Shown one piece after another: positions 24,517-33,831 of a DNA stretch of 52,784 bases (its first letter is position 1; each line of letters opens with the position of its first letter). The translations under genes were made by a program, and so were the position numbers. Source of the stretch: an uncultured Flavobacteriales bacterium (GTDB lineage: Bacteria; Bacteroidota; Bacteroidia; Flavobacteriales; UBA7312); assembly GCA_913048435.1 (NCBI GenBank), contig CAJWWC010000008.1, forward strand, positions 1 to 52,784. The letters are read 5' to 3'. The notes beneath the pieces are model-generated. The model was not told the origin of the DNA and searched no databases. It saw only the letters and a program-made list of their open reading frames with translations.

Positions 24517-25608
24517 ATGAAAAAATTCGTTATCCTAGGCTATCTTATATTTGGAGCTGTAATCTTTCAAATTTCACAAACATTTTTTGATAAAAGAGTA
24601 TTAGCAAACACATCTTTTTTTGAGACTTCTAAAAACAAACCTAATTCATCACTAGATTTTACATATGCTGCTGAGAAATCTGTTGAAGCAGTAGTGCATA
24701 TCAAATCTAAAATCATGGAAGATGAATACTATCGATACTATCATCCATTTTTTGGCCAAGGCTATTATAATCAACCAACCGAAAAAGTAGCTAGCGGTTC
24801 CGGGGTAGTAATTTCACATGATGGCTACGTAGTTACAAATAAACATGTAATAAATGAAGCAGAAGAAATAGAAGTTGTACTTAATAACAAACTCAGTTAC
24901 ACTGCTAAATTACTCGGTACAGATCCTAATACTGACCTAGCATTATTAAAAATTGATGCGTCATCATTAGAACATTTAAGGTTTAGTAATTCTGACTCAA
25001 TAAAAGTTGGGGAATGGGTATTGGCAGTAGGCAATCCATTTAATTTAAACTCTACAGTAACTGCTGGTATCGTTAGTGCTAAAGCTCGTAGTATTAATAT
25101 TCTTAACAAAAGAAATGGAATTGAGTCATTCATACAAACTGATGCTGCCATAAATCCAGGAAATTCTGGAGGAGCATTAGTAAATACAGATGGTGATTTA
25201 GTTGGAATTAATACTGCAATACAGTCAAATACCGGATCTTATACTGGATATGGCTTTGCCATACCATCCAACATGGTTCAAAAAGTAGTATCAGACCTAA
25301 AAAATTATGGAGAAGTTAGACGAGCATATATTGGTATTCATATTACTGATATTAATCAAGAATTAGCTAAAAGGTTAGAAATAAATGGTGTAGAAGGTGT
25401 ACTCATAACAGACGTACTCAATGATGGTGCAGCTAAAAAAGCTGGAATTGAAAGATATGATGTTTTGATTAGCATTAATGATATTAAAGTAAACAGTGTA
25501 AGCCAATTACATGAGCAAATTATCAAATTCAGTCCTGGTGATGAAATCATTTGTAAAATTAAACGTCGCGATAATTTAAGAACAATTAACATCAAACTAG
25601 AAAGTTAA
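24517..25608 (+). CDS. HtrA/Deg family serine protease with one PDZ domain
   Basis: 363 aa. There is a single N-terminal hydrophobic segment (~5-20) that looks like an anchor or signal. Residues ~50-240 are a trypsin-like domain with His110 (TNKHV), Asp140 (NTDLALLKI) and Ser217 (NPGNSGGAL). Residues ~270-360 are one PDZ domain (YIGIHITDINQELAKRLEI...GAAKKAGIERYDVLISIND). One PDZ and an uncleaved-looking anchor resemble DegS-type sensors, but many Bacteroidota HtrA proteins have this layout, so a general envelope quality-control protease is the safer call. The segment between anchor and protease (EYYRYYHPFFGQGYY) is rich in aromatic residues. Confidence 0.93.
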   Translation: MKKFVILGYLIFGAVIFQISQTFFDKRVLANTSFFETSKNKPNSSLDFTYAAEKSVEAVVHIKSKIMEDEYYRYYHPFFGQGYYNQPTEKVASGSGVVISHDGYVVTNKHVINEAEEIEVVLNNKLSYTAKLLGTDPNTDLALLKIDASSLEHLRFSNSDSIKVGEWVLAVGNPFNLNSTVTAGIVSAKARSINILNKRNGIESFIQTDAAINPGNSGGALVNTDGDLVGINTAIQSNTGSYTGYGFAIPSNMVQKVVSDLKNYGEVRRAYIGIHITDINQELAKRLEINGVEGVLITDVLNDGAAKKAGIERYDVLISINDIKVNSVSQLHEQIIKFSPGDEIICKIKRRDNLRTINIKLES

Positions 25609-25627
25609 TTTTTATATTTAAAAAAAA

Positions 25628-26182
25628 ATGAAAAACAAATTCAATCTTTTTTTAACTATTTTTCCTCTATTGTCTTTTTGCCAAAATTCTCATACAATTG
25701 ATGATTATTTCATTGAATTGACCGACATTTCCACTGTTACTGACTTTTACCAAAATACTTATTATAACGCTTTAGAAGAATGCAGCATAAGTTGGACAAT
25801 CGTTGAAGCTCATTTACCTGATGAATGGGAATTTTCTGTATGCTTTCCAAATTGTTATAGTCCTGGAATTATAAATGGAATATCTAACTTTAATGCAGGT
25901 ACTAATAACTATTTAAATTGTCATTTTTATCCTAACAATACATCAGGACAAGGAATAATTAAAATGGAGATTACTACTAATTTAGTTAATAAAGATACAG
26001 TAACTTGGATAGGAACTGCATCTGAACCAACTAATCTTTTAATAAATAATCATTCACATACTAATGTAATTGAAGGTATTTTCAACCTTGATGGAAAAAA
26101 AATAGATAGAATTTTGATAAATTCTCCAGTGATTATAAAATATAAATCTGGTTTAATTAAGAAATATCAAAAAATTGACTAG
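25628..26182 (+). CDS. Secreted protein of unknown function
   Basis: 184 aa with a signal peptide (MKNKFNLFLTIFPLLSFCQ; the Cys could also suggest a lipoprotein but the context is weak). A beta-rich body follows: WTIVEAHLPDEWEFSVCFPNCYSPGI, then GQGIIKMEITTNLVNKDTV. This pattern occurs in small secreted Flavobacteriales proteins of the same length, often with a C-terminal sorting tail; here the end (NVIEGIFNLDGKKIDRILIN...) keeps some features of a T9SS type A tail but lacks the usual YPNP start. It has three cysteines besides the signal one. The function is not known. It lies 19 bases after the HtrA gene with TATATTTA seven bases before the ATG. Confidence 0.65.
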   Translation: MKNKFNLFLTIFPLLSFCQNSHTIDDYFIELTDISTVTDFYQNTYYNALEECSISWTIVEAHLPDEWEFSVCFPNCYSPGIINGISNFNAGTNNYLNCHFYPNNTSGQGIIKMEITTNLVNKDTVTWIGTASEPTNLLINNHSHTNVIEGIFNLDGKKIDRILINSPVIIKYKSGLIKKYQKID

Positions 26183-26196
26183 TTCATAATCTTAAA

Positions 26197-28326
26197 TTAC
26201 TTTTTATTAATTTCATCTACTCCCATATTATAAAGGCAAAAAGCTAAAATATCCGCTGACTGCTCAATTTGCTTATAAACGGGTGTGCCTGCACCGTGTC
26301 CAGAATTAGTTTCTATTCGTATCAAAACAGGATTATCTCCTTGATGTTTATCTTGCAATTCTGCAATAAACTTAAACGAATGTGCTGGTACTACCCTATC
26401 GTCGTGGTCAGCTGTAATAACTAATGTAGCTGGATAATTTACCCCTTGCTTAACGTTATGTATTGGTGAATAGGATTTTAAATATTCAAACATTTCTCTT
26501 GAATCTTCAGAAGTACCATAATCGTATGACCAACCTGCACCTGCTGTAAATTTATGGTAACGTAACATATCCAAAACTCCTACTGTTGGTAAGGCTACCT
26601 TCATAAGGTCTGGGCGTTGTGTCATAGTGGCCCCCACCAATAAACCTCCATTAGAACGACCATCGATAGCTAAATAATTATTGGATGTAATATTTTTTGA
26701 AATTAAATATTCAGCTGCCGCTATAAAGTCGTCAAAAACGTTCTGCTTATTCATTTGAGTCCCAGCGTTATGCCATGCTTTACCATATTCACCCCCCCCT
26801 CTTAGATTAGCAACAGCATAAACTCCTCCTTGCTCAAACCATACGGCTCTACTGATAGTGAATGAAGGTGTTAAACTCACATTAAAACCTCCGTATCCGT
26901 GTAAGATAGTCGGATTAGTACCATCATAGTTGATTCCTTTTTTATGGGTTATAATCATTGGTACTTTTGTACAATCTTTAGAAGTAAAAAAGATTTGTTT
27001 AGATATATAATCGGAAGTAATAAAATCTATACTAGGCTCCCAATAAAATTCTGACTGACGTCTTTCCACATCATATTTATAAATAACACTTGGAGTATGA
27101 TAGTTTGTAAATCGATAATACAGTTCTTTTTCTTCTTTTCTTGAGGAGAAGCCACCAATACTTCCTAAACCTGGTAATTTAATCTCACCCAAATTATGAC
27201 CTTCAGTATCAAACTGATAAACTTTAGAAATGGCATCAATCATATAATGTGCAAAGAAATAACCTCCACCAAAGCTAGGGATAAGAACATATTTTGTCTC
27301 AGGAATAAAGTCTTGCCAATACTCTACTTGGGGGTTTTGAAAAGATACAGTTACAACTTTCTTATTGGGTGCATTTCTGTTGGTAACAATATAGAGTAAA
27401 TCGCCTTCATTGTGCAAAACATAGCTATCGCTATCGTAATCATTGACAATGTTTATGATTGGCGCATTTTCTTGATCCAAATCTTTTATGAATAACTTAT
27501 TTCCACTAGTGGAATTTGAAGCAGAGATAGTTAAAAAACGACCGTCCTCACTAACTCCTCCCCAGACATAACGGTATTTTTCTGTAGCACCAAAGACAAT
27601 TTTATCATCACTTTGAAGAGTGCCTAGCTGATGGAAATACAGTTTGTGTTGGTCCGTCAAAGCGGATAACTCACTCCCCTCTGGCTTATCGTAACTGGCA
27701 TAATAAAACCCTTCATTGCCTTTCCAACTGATACCACTAAATTTGATATCAACTAAAGTATCTTCGATGATTTCTTTAGTTAGCGCATCAATAACGATTA
27801 CACTTCGCCAATCGCTACCACCTTCAGAAATAGAATATGCTGCCAAGCTACCATCAGGAGAAAAACTTAATGAGCTTAAAGATACTGTACCATCATCAGA
27901 AAAAGAATTTGGATCTAAAAAGACTTCTTCCTCATTATCCTTTTCTCTATAAACAACGTATTGATTCATTAAACCGTCATTTTTATAAAAATAAGTGTAA
28001 TCACCTTTTTTGAATGGGGCAGATAATTTTTCATAATTCCATATTTCTGTCAGTCTTTCCGTCAAAGATTTTTTGATAGATATCTGATTGAGAAAATCGA
28101 ATGTCAATTCATTTTGCTGCTTTACCCATTGGGCTGTTTCTTCACTTAAATCGTCTTCTAACCAACGGTAATTATCTACTACCTCAACGCCAAAGTAGGT
28201 ATCAATAACTTCTTTTTTTTCAGTCTTAGGATATTCTTTCATTGAGATTTTAAATTGACAAGAGTTAAAAACTAGTATTAATGCTAAAAAGAAAGTTATT
28301 TTCATGTGTATAAATTTTGTTTTCAC
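26197..28326 (-). CDS. Prolyl oligopeptidase (S9A), predicted lipoprotein
   Basis: 709 aa. The N-terminus carries a lipoprotein signal (MKITFFLALILVFNSC; lipobox Cys near 23 if the first Met is used). The Met at residue 8 (28305) puts the signal peptide at the very N-terminus and may be the real start. The beta-propeller spans ~90-420 and the hydrolase domain ~430-709. Ser558 is in GRSNGGLLVG, the catalytic Asp is in TADHDDRVVPAHS and the His is in SGHGAGTP. NLRGGGEYG and HDDRV are hallmarks of prolyl endopeptidase, which cuts small peptides after proline. It is probably periplasmic and takes part in peptide use. It is a clearly different branch from the island's oligopeptidase B-like enzyme. 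Confidence 0.93.
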   Translation of the reverse strand: MKTKFIHMKITFFLALILVFNSCQFKISMKEYPKTEKKEVIDTYFGVEVVDNYRWLEDDLSEETAQWVKQQNELTFDFLNQISIKKSLTERLTEIWNYEKLSAPFKKGDYTYFYKNDGLMNQYVVYREKDNEEEVFLDPNSFSDDGTVSLSSLSFSPDGSLAAYSISEGGSDWRSVIVIDALTKEIIEDTLVDIKFSGISWKGNEGFYYASYDKPEGSELSALTDQHKLYFHQLGTLQSDDKIVFGATEKYRYVWGGVSEDGRFLTISASNSTSGNKLFIKDLDQENAPIINIVNDYDSDSYVLHNEGDLLYIVTNRNAPNKKVVTVSFQNPQVEYWQDFIPETKYVLIPSFGGGYFFAHYMIDAISKVYQFDTEGHNLGEIKLPGLGSIGGFSSRKEEKELYYRFTNYHTPSVIYKYDVERRQSEFYWEPSIDFITSDYISKQIFFTSKDCTKVPMIITHKKGINYDGTNPTILHGYGGFNVSLTPSFTISRAVWFEQGGVYAVANLRGGGEYGKAWHNAGTQMNKQNVFDDFIAAAEYLISKNITSNNYLAIDGRSNGGLLVGATMTQRPDLMKVALPTVGVLDMLRYHKFTAGAGWSYDYGTSEDSREMFEYLKSYSPIHNVKQGVNYPATLVITADHDDRVVPAHSFKFIAELQDKHQGDNPVLIRIETNSGHGAGTPVYKQIEQSADILAFCLYNMGVDEINKK

Positions 28327-28348
28327 AAAAATATAAATTCCGATTTTT

Positions 28349-28927
28349 TTAAACGTTCTTTTTTAAGAAAGTAATAAGCTCTTTGACAGCTAACCCCCTG
28401 TGGCTAATTTCATTTTTTTGTTGGATTGACATTTGGGCAAAACTTTCATCAAAACCATCTGCTAAAAATATAGGGTCATATCCGAAGCCTTTATCTCCCC
28501 ACTTTTCAGGAATAATCTGACCTTCTACCATTCCCTCAAATTGAAACTCTTTACCATCAATTACTAGAGAAATTACAGTACGGAAACAGGCATCTCTGTT
28601 CTCTTGCCCTTTCATTTCGGCCAATACCTTTTGCATATTATCTTCAGCAATACATTGTTCTCCAGCATAACGTGCCGAATACACCCCTGGACGACCATCT
28701 AATACATCTATTTCTAAACCAGTATCATCAGCAAAACAATTGTAGCCATAATTGTCAAAAACATAAAAGGCTTTTTGAGCGGCATTGTCTTCCAAAGTAT
28801 CCGAAGTTTCAGGTAATTCTTCATTACAATTGATATCTTTCAAACTAAGAATTTCAATGGAAGAAGGTATTAGCATACGTATTTCAGCAAGCTTGTTGGG
28901 GTTGTTGGTTGCAAATACTAATTTCAT
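28349..28927 (-). CDS. rdgB: XTP/dITP diphosphatase (non-canonical purine NTPase)
   Basis: 192 aa, the family length. The N-terminal MKLVFATNNPNKLAEI is the nucleotide-binding SxNxxK motif, FADDTGLEIDVLDGRPGVYSARYAG is the catalytic and metal-binding loop, and WGDKGFGYDPIF and EISHRGLAVKEL are the C-terminal family motifs. The enzyme hydrolyses ITP, dITP and XTP to monophosphates, keeping deaminated purines out of nucleic acids. The start follows the rlmH stop with no gap, so the two form an operon. Confidence 0.96.
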   Translation of the reverse strand: MKLVFATNNPNKLAEIRMLIPSSIEILSLKDINCNEELPETSDTLEDNAAQKAFYVFDNYGYNCFADDTGLEIDVLDGRPGVYSARYAGEQCIAEDNMQKVLAEMKGQENRDACFRTVISLVIDGKEFQFEGMVEGQIIPEKWGDKGFGYDPIFLADGFDESFAQMSIQQKNEISHRGLAVKELITFLKKNV

Positions 28928-29401
28928 TTATTGATGATGATAGGGTTCGTTATTCAGAATACTAAATGCTCGGTAAACTTGTTCGGCAAAAAATGGACGT
29001 ATCATCTGATGTGAAAAAGTCATCCTTGATAAAGCAATTTTAGAATTAGTTTTGTTATAAACCTCATTACTAAAACCATAAGGGCCACCAATTACAAATA
29101 CCAATCGTTTTATACCTTCATTCATTTTCTGTTGTAAGAAATTAGAAAAAGAATTTGAACTAAACTCTTTGCCTTTTTCATCTAGCAAAATAAGAGTATC
29201 GGTATTGTGTAATTGCTTTAGTATTAACTTGCCTTCCTGTTCTTTTTGCTGACTTTCAGATAAATTTTTACGGTTTTTTAAGTCAGGAATAATCATGAAT
29301 TCAAAAGGTATATAGTGCTTCAAACGTTTAGAATATTTGAATATTCCCTCTTGCACCCAACTTTCATCGGTCTTTCCTATTGCTAATACTACTATTTTCA
29401 C
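28928..29401 (-). CDS. rlmH: 23S rRNA pseudouridine1915 N3-methyltransferase
   Basis: 157 aa from a GTG start at 29401, which gives VKIVVLAIGKTDESW, the expected N-terminus. The frame is open to 29437, but the extra 12 residues are not seen in this highly length-conserved family. The SPOUT-fold SAM site is visible as LVFVIGGPYGFSNEV, followed by LSRMTFSHQMIRPFFAEQVYRAFSI and the C-terminal NNEPYHHQ, the family signature. RlmH methylates pseudouridine 1915 in helix 69 of 70S ribosomes. It is divergent from nadC across 60 bases. Confidence 0.95.
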   Translation of the reverse strand: MKIVVLAIGKTDESWVQEGIFKYSKRLKHYIPFEFMIIPDLKNRKNLSESQQKEQEGKLILKQLHNTDTLILLDEKGKEFSSNSFSNFLQQKMNEGIKRLVFVIGGPYGFSNEVYNKTNSKIALSRMTFSHQMIRPFFAEQVYRAFSILNNEPYHHQ

Positions 29402-29461
29402 CAAAAAAGTTTTGTAATTTGCCACAATATTAGTCAATTTGTTGGATAGAAAAACACACTA

Positions 29462-30301
29462 ATGAAAGAAGAATTAAATACCTTCATAGAATTCGCCTTT
29501 GAAGAAGATGTCCGTGAGGGCGATCATACTTCTTTGGCTTGTATACCTCCTACAGCTAGTGGCAAAGCACAACTCCTTGTGAAAGAAAATGGAATACTTG
29601 CTGGAATGGAAGTTGCTCAAGCAATATTTGAGAAGGTCAATCCTAAAATTCAATTTTTCCCCTTAATGCAAGATGGTGAAAGTATGACTTTTGGCGATGT
29701 GGCTTTTGTTGTGGAAGGTCCTTCTTCTTCAATTCTAACTGCCGAAAGACTCGTTCTCAACTGTATGCAACGCATGAGTGGTATTGCCACCAAAACACAG
29801 TATATTGTAAAATTGTTAAAAGGGACTAAAGCACAAGTACTTGATACTAGAAAGACGACACCGGGTATTCGTTTGCTCGAAAAATGGGCGGTTAAAATTG
29901 GTGGCGGTGTCAATCACCGTTTTGGGTTATACGATATGATGATGATAAAAGACAATCATATAGAATTTGCAGGAGGTATTGAATTAGCCATAGAAAAAGC
30001 CATAAACTACCAAAAACACAAAGGAATAAATATACCTATCGAAGTAGAAGCTAGAAACTTAGAAGAAGTCAATAAAATTTTAAGAGTTGGAAATATACAA
30101 CGCATCATGTTAGATAACTTCAGTTATTATGATACACGTATTGCTGTAAAACAAATTGGAGGACGTTTTGAAACTGAAGCCTCTGGAGGAATAACTGAAG
30201 ATACAATCAGGGAACATGCCCTCTGTGGAGTAGATTTTATTTCTGTTGGTGCATTAACACATTCTGTTAATAGCTTAGATCTAAGTCTAAAAGCCTTTTA
30301 A
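29462..30301 (+). CDS. nadC: Nicotinate-nucleotide diphosphorylase (carboxylating)
   Basis: 279 aa, the normal length. The motifs are EDVREGDHTSLA at the N-terminus, RMSGIATKTQYIV, LDTRKTTPGIRLLEKWAVKIGGG with the phosphoribosyl-binding residues, HRFGLYDMMMIKDNHI, and the C-terminal barrel segment EASGGITEDTIREHA...DFISVGALTHS. It converts quinolinate and PRPP to nicotinate mononucleotide, CO2 and PPi in de novo NAD synthesis. The stop codon is immediately followed by the ATG of the BrkB gene, so the two are co-transcribed. Confidence 0.96.
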   Translation: MKEELNTFIEFAFEEDVREGDHTSLACIPPTASGKAQLLVKENGILAGMEVAQAIFEKVNPKIQFFPLMQDGESMTFGDVAFVVEGPSSSILTAERLVLNCMQRMSGIATKTQYIVKLLKGTKAQVLDTRKTTPGIRLLEKWAVKIGGGVNHRFGLYDMMMIKDNHIEFAGGIELAIEKAINYQKHKGINIPIEVEARNLEEVNKILRVGNIQRIMLDNFSYYDTRIAVKQIGGRFETEASGGITEDTIREHALCGVDFISVGALTHSVNSLDLSLKAF

Positions 30302-31237
30302 ATGAAATTTAAAGTACGTTTATCATTTCTAATAGATTGGAGTAAACGTGTTGTTTTACCTGGCTTTAGTGGTATGAATCTCTACGATGTGACTAATTTT
30401 TTTATTGAAGGACTTGAAAAAGGTGCTATCACTACTCGCGCATCTTCAATAGCTTTTAACTTTTTTTTAGCTTTATTTCCAGCTTTAATATTCTTCTTTA
30501 CACTAATTCCATACATTCCTGTAGACAACTTTCAAGAAATACTATTAGGACTTTTAGGAGAAGTATTGCCACCAAGCACTAACGAATCGGCTTTTATCAC
30601 AATAACTGATATTATAAATCATCCAAGAGGTGGTTTACTGTCCTTTGGTTTTTTAATGGCTCTATATTTTTCCACAAATAGTATCAACTCACTTATGGAA
30701 GCCTTTAATAGTTCCTATCATATTTCTGAAATTAGAGGGTTATGGAAGCAACGCCTCATAGCGCTAGGTCTAACACTGATGTTATCATTCATGCTTATAG
30801 TAGCTGTTGCTCTCATTATTTTTACACAATTTGCTAGCAATTACTTTGTTGACTTAGGCATTCTTAAACAAAGTGCTGTTACTCTTATGGTAATTGGAAA
30901 ATGGATTATACTATTGGCTTTTTTGTTCGGTGGATTATCGGTATTGTTTCAGTACGGTCCTTCTAAAAAAACACATTGGAGTTTAATCTCACCTGGCTCT
31001 ATTATAGCTACACTTTTTATTGTTTTAACATCAACTGGCTTTGGCTTTTACATCGATCATTTTGGTCAATATAACAAACTCTATGGCTCAATTGGTACTC
31101 TAATTGTCATTCTGTTATGGATGTATTTTAATGCTATTGTAATGCTCATTGGCTTTGAACTCAACGCTAGTATTTACAGTGCTAAAGAACATATTAAATC
31201 ATCTTCTTTTATCGATTTTTTCCAAAAAAAGCAATAA
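30302..31237 (+). CDS. YihY/BrkB family membrane protein
   Basis: 311 aa with about six membrane helices (near 50-75, 105-130, 150-180, 195-220, 230-255, 260-285). Family motifs are ITTRASSIAFNFFLALFPALIFFFTLIPYIP near the first helix, LYGSIGTLIVILLWMYFNAIVMLIGFELNA at the end, and QYGPSKKTHWSLISPGSIIAT in the middle. The family is widespread and of uncertain function (once wrongly called ribonuclease BN; transport roles are proposed). It is joined to nadC with no gap; pairing with a cytosolic NAD enzyme probably reflects compact genome layout rather than shared function. Confidence 0.92.
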   Translation: MKFKVRLSFLIDWSKRVVLPGFSGMNLYDVTNFFIEGLEKGAITTRASSIAFNFFLALFPALIFFFTLIPYIPVDNFQEILLGLLGEVLPPSTNESAFITITDIINHPRGGLLSFGFLMALYFSTNSINSLMEAFNSSYHISEIRGLWKQRLIALGLTLMLSFMLIVAVALIIFTQFASNYFVDLGILKQSAVTLMVIGKWIILLAFLFGGLSVLFQYGPSKKTHWSLISPGSIIATLFIVLTSTGFGFYIDHFGQYNKLYGSIGTLIVILLWMYFNAIVMLIGFELNASIYSAKEHIKSSSFIDFFQKKQ

Positions 31238-31291
31238 GGCTATCAATAGCATAATAGCTACTACACCCATCATTATTTTTGCAAATAATTT

Positions 31292-31612
31292 CTAGAAAGT
31301 AACGGTTTTATCGCAATTTCTAATTAATTCATATAAATCTTTCATAGTAGATAATGGGCATAATTCCGAACTATCTTGTTGTCTGAGATTAAGGCAAGTA
31401 CCACAAGCCAAAATCTGACCACCATTATTAACAAAAGATTGGGCTAAATCATTAATCGGAAATTTTTTAGAATGAAGAGATTCATACTCTACCCCACTCG
31501 CTAAAAGAAAAAGACGAACCTCGTCTTTTTCTTTTAAGGAAAAGTTAGCCAAACGAAAAGCGTTAAAAACAAGCTCTGCATCTAAGCTATATATTATTAT
31601 TCCTAATTTCAT
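31292..31612 (-). CDS. DsrE family protein, coupled to the upstream TonB receptor
   Basis: 106 aa when started at the ATG at 31612-31610; the open frame goes further but only inside the receptor gene. The sequence begins MKLGIIIYSLDAELVFNAFRLAN, the DsrE Rossmann-like start, and has a Cys-containing loop ILACGTCLNLRQQDSSELCP with three cysteines where sulfur-relay DsrE proteins carry their reactive cysteine. DsrE-fold proteins carry persulfide sulfur or form small multimers; the exact role here is unknown. Stop and start overlap as TGATG with the receptor gene, a strong sign of translational coupling, so it probably serves the same metal- or thiol-related function. Confidence 0.82.
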   Translation of the reverse strand: MKLGIIIYSLDAELVFNAFRLANFSLKEKDEVRLFLLASGVEYESLHSKKFPINDLAQSFVNNGGQILACGTCLNLRQQDSSELCPLSTMKDLYELIRNCDKTVTF

Positions 31613-33771
31613 CAATTGATTTTTAAACGAATACCTGTATAAATTAAACGACCCACAGCAGGTGCCCATATGATTGAGGCATCAAAGTTACTGCCAAATG
31701 GATCATCGCCTCCAAGTATAGGGTTTTCTTGTTTGTAATTTAGTAAATTTTCACCACCTAAGTACACATCATAGGTTTTAAACTTCTTAGTGACTTGACT
31801 ATTTATGACATAGAATGGATCTGAAACCGTTTTATTGTCTTCAATGAGTGGGTGGTATGGAATTCTACTTTCTCCAATGTAATTCCAAGTAGCATCAAAC
31901 ATCCATTTATTGATATGATTTGTAGCATATGCAAAATTAACTAAAGCTCTATTTTCTGGCACTAAAGGAGCTAGCATCTTCTCACCATCATAAGTAGAAT
32001 AGACTTGGTTGATTTTATAAGCAAGTTTCACATCAAAACGATCAAATAATTCATAATTAAAATCAAATTGAATACTGTTTGAATAAGATTCACCATCTAA
32101 ATTGTAAAATCTTAGTTTAGTAGGGTCTTCAATATCTACTATCACTTGATTTTCAAAATCTGTTCGGTATGCATCTGCATTGAATGATCCTTCTCTTTCA
32201 AAAAGTTTAAAACAATGCGTGAAATTAACACCGTAGTTCCAAGCCACTTCAACACCTAAACTATCTTGTATTTCAAATTCTCTGGAAGAGGCAAAATAAG
32301 AGGTGTTTTCAGCAATAGGATTAGCTACTCGCATAGCCTTTCCTACAGATAACCTTACTACTGTTTGATCTGAAGGATTATATTTTAAATTTAAGCGTGG
32401 TAAATATTCAAAACCTTGCGTATTATGATAATCTCCACGAATACCTGCAACTATAGTCAACTCAGAGGGTGAAGTATAACTATACTCTGTAAAAATACCA
32501 GTTGTTAGGTCAACTCTATCAAAATTGGTAGTTTCATAATTCTCGGTATATCTATCGGCATAATAACTTATCCCATATTTTAGTAGATGATCTATTTTAG
32601 AAATAAAAGTTTGACCTATTAGATTTAAATATGCACTTTCTTGCAAGGAGTTGTAATCGGTAAATCCAAACTTTATAGCTTGGTTGTGTCTTCTAAAAGC
32701 CGATTGCAATCCGATACTTTTTCCTGTTTTATAAGGCATTTTCAAACCTGATTTACTATTAAACTCTAAAAGAGTGTTGTCTATAAGTACTTTATAAGGA
32801 TTACTAATTGAACGAATTTGTCCACCTTCTCGTTCATCAACTAATACACGACCAACTAGATTAATTCTATAACTTTCCGTTTCTGTAAGCCATCGATTCA
32901 GAACATTGACAGATTTAATATGGGGCATGTCCAAAAATCCATTCTCGTTTTCGTCAACTTCTTTAGTATGATAATTAACACTAGTAAAGAGATTAGAAGT
33001 CCATTTACCTGTTTTTTTAGCAAACTGCAGATTATTTTCAAATTTACTCTCTGAATTGGTGTAAAAGTTCCAATAAATTTTATCGGTATTTTCAGGTTTA
33101 AAATATTCTAAGTTGATTTGACCAGCAAAAGACTCAAAGCCATTTATTACCGAACCAGCTCCTTTAATGATCTGTATTGACTCTATCCATGTACCAGGCA
33201 CATAGGTTAATCCATAAGCAGAAGAAAGCCCTCTTATTAAAGGCACATTTTCTTGTGTTATTTGAGTGTAAATACCATCTAATCCCAACATTTTAATTTG
33301 CTTGGCACCAGAAACAGCATCTGTAAAAGAAACATCAACAGTTGCGTTGGTTTCGAAACTTTCTGAAAGATTACAACAAGCCGCTTTTTGCAATTCCTTA
33401 CTAGAAATTTCTTGTACCTGTAATGAATTAACCATTGACAATTCAGTAGTATTAACTTTTGACTCAACTATCACTTCCTTTATATCTACGGACTCGCTAA
33501 GAAATATAGTAAGAAAAGATTGGTTCTCTACCTCAATAGTTTTTGGTTGAAAACCAATATAAGTTACCTTAATATTAGCTGGTAACTTATCAACTTCAAG
33601 TTTAAACTTACCGTTTACATCTGAAGTTGTGCCTATTGTTTTGTTTTCTACAACTATGTTAGCTCCTACAAGAGGTAATCCATTTTGATCGTTTATTTTT
33701 CCGTTGATATTACCCTGTGCATAAATAAACAAAGCACTAATTTGAAATGCTATTAAAACTATATATTTCAT
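31612..33771 (-). CDS. TonB-dependent receptor with CC motif before the plug (putative metal receptor)
   Basis: 719 aa. A signal peptide ends at FIYAQ, a CarboxypepD_reg-like domain spans ~20-95 (NGKINDQNGLPLVGANIVV), a plug domain ~115-230, and a 22-strand-type barrel runs to ~719. At the start of the plug is KAACCNLSESFETNATVDV with vicinal Cys132-Cys133, then KMLGLDGIYTQITQENVPLI. This cysteine-bearing plug is typical of a Bacteroidota receptor subgroup found next to heavy-metal proteins. A copper-like substrate is inferred from that context and from the Cys/His-rich gene upstream (33832-34320). The downstream DsrE gene overlaps the stop by one base. Confidence 0.9.
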   Translation of the reverse strand: MKYIVLIAFQISALFIYAQGNINGKINDQNGLPLVGANIVVENKTIGTTSDVNGKFKLEVDKLPANIKVTYIGFQPKTIEVENQSFLTIFLSESVDIKEVIVESKVNTTELSMVNSLQVQEISSKELQKAACCNLSESFETNATVDVSFTDAVSGAKQIKMLGLDGIYTQITQENVPLIRGLSSAYGLTYVPGTWIESIQIIKGAGSVINGFESFAGQINLEYFKPENTDKIYWNFYTNSESKFENNLQFAKKTGKWTSNLFTSVNYHTKEVDENENGFLDMPHIKSVNVLNRWLTETESYRINLVGRVLVDEREGGQIRSISNPYKVLIDNTLLEFNSKSGLKMPYKTGKSIGLQSAFRRHNQAIKFGFTDYNSLQESAYLNLIGQTFISKIDHLLKYGISYYADRYTENYETTNFDRVDLTTGIFTEYSYTSPSELTIVAGIRGDYHNTQGFEYLPRLNLKYNPSDQTVVRLSVGKAMRVANPIAENTSYFASSREFEIQDSLGVEVAWNYGVNFTHCFKLFEREGSFNADAYRTDFENQVIVDIEDPTKLRFYNLDGESYSNSIQFDFNYELFDRFDVKLAYKINQVYSTYDGEKMLAPLVPENRALVNFAYATNHINKWMFDATWNYIGESRIPYHPLIEDNKTVSDPFYVINSQVTKKFKTYDVYLGGENLLNYKQENPILGGDDPFGSNFDASIIWAPAVGRLIYTGIRLKIN

Positions 33772-33831
33772 AATTTAATTATTGATATTAATACTAAACC
33801 ATTTCTTGTTAAAGTTTTGGTTATTTAATAA

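Noticed and set aside
26792-26799. Eight-G run in the prolyl oligopeptidase gene as a phase-variation tract
   Set aside because: It encodes the conserved RGGGEYG motif of the family, so the glycine codons are constrained by function; less convincing than the G9 tract at 51188.
29402-29437. Longer rlmH start at an upstream ATG
   Set aside because: It adds 12 residues that this length-conserved family does not have; the GTG at 29401 gives the expected VKIVVLAIGKT start and a 157-aa protein.
31613-31669. Longer DsrE start inside the TonB receptor gene
   Set aside because: The extra residues are the out-of-frame end of the receptor; the family's N-terminus MKLGIIIYS begins at 31612.
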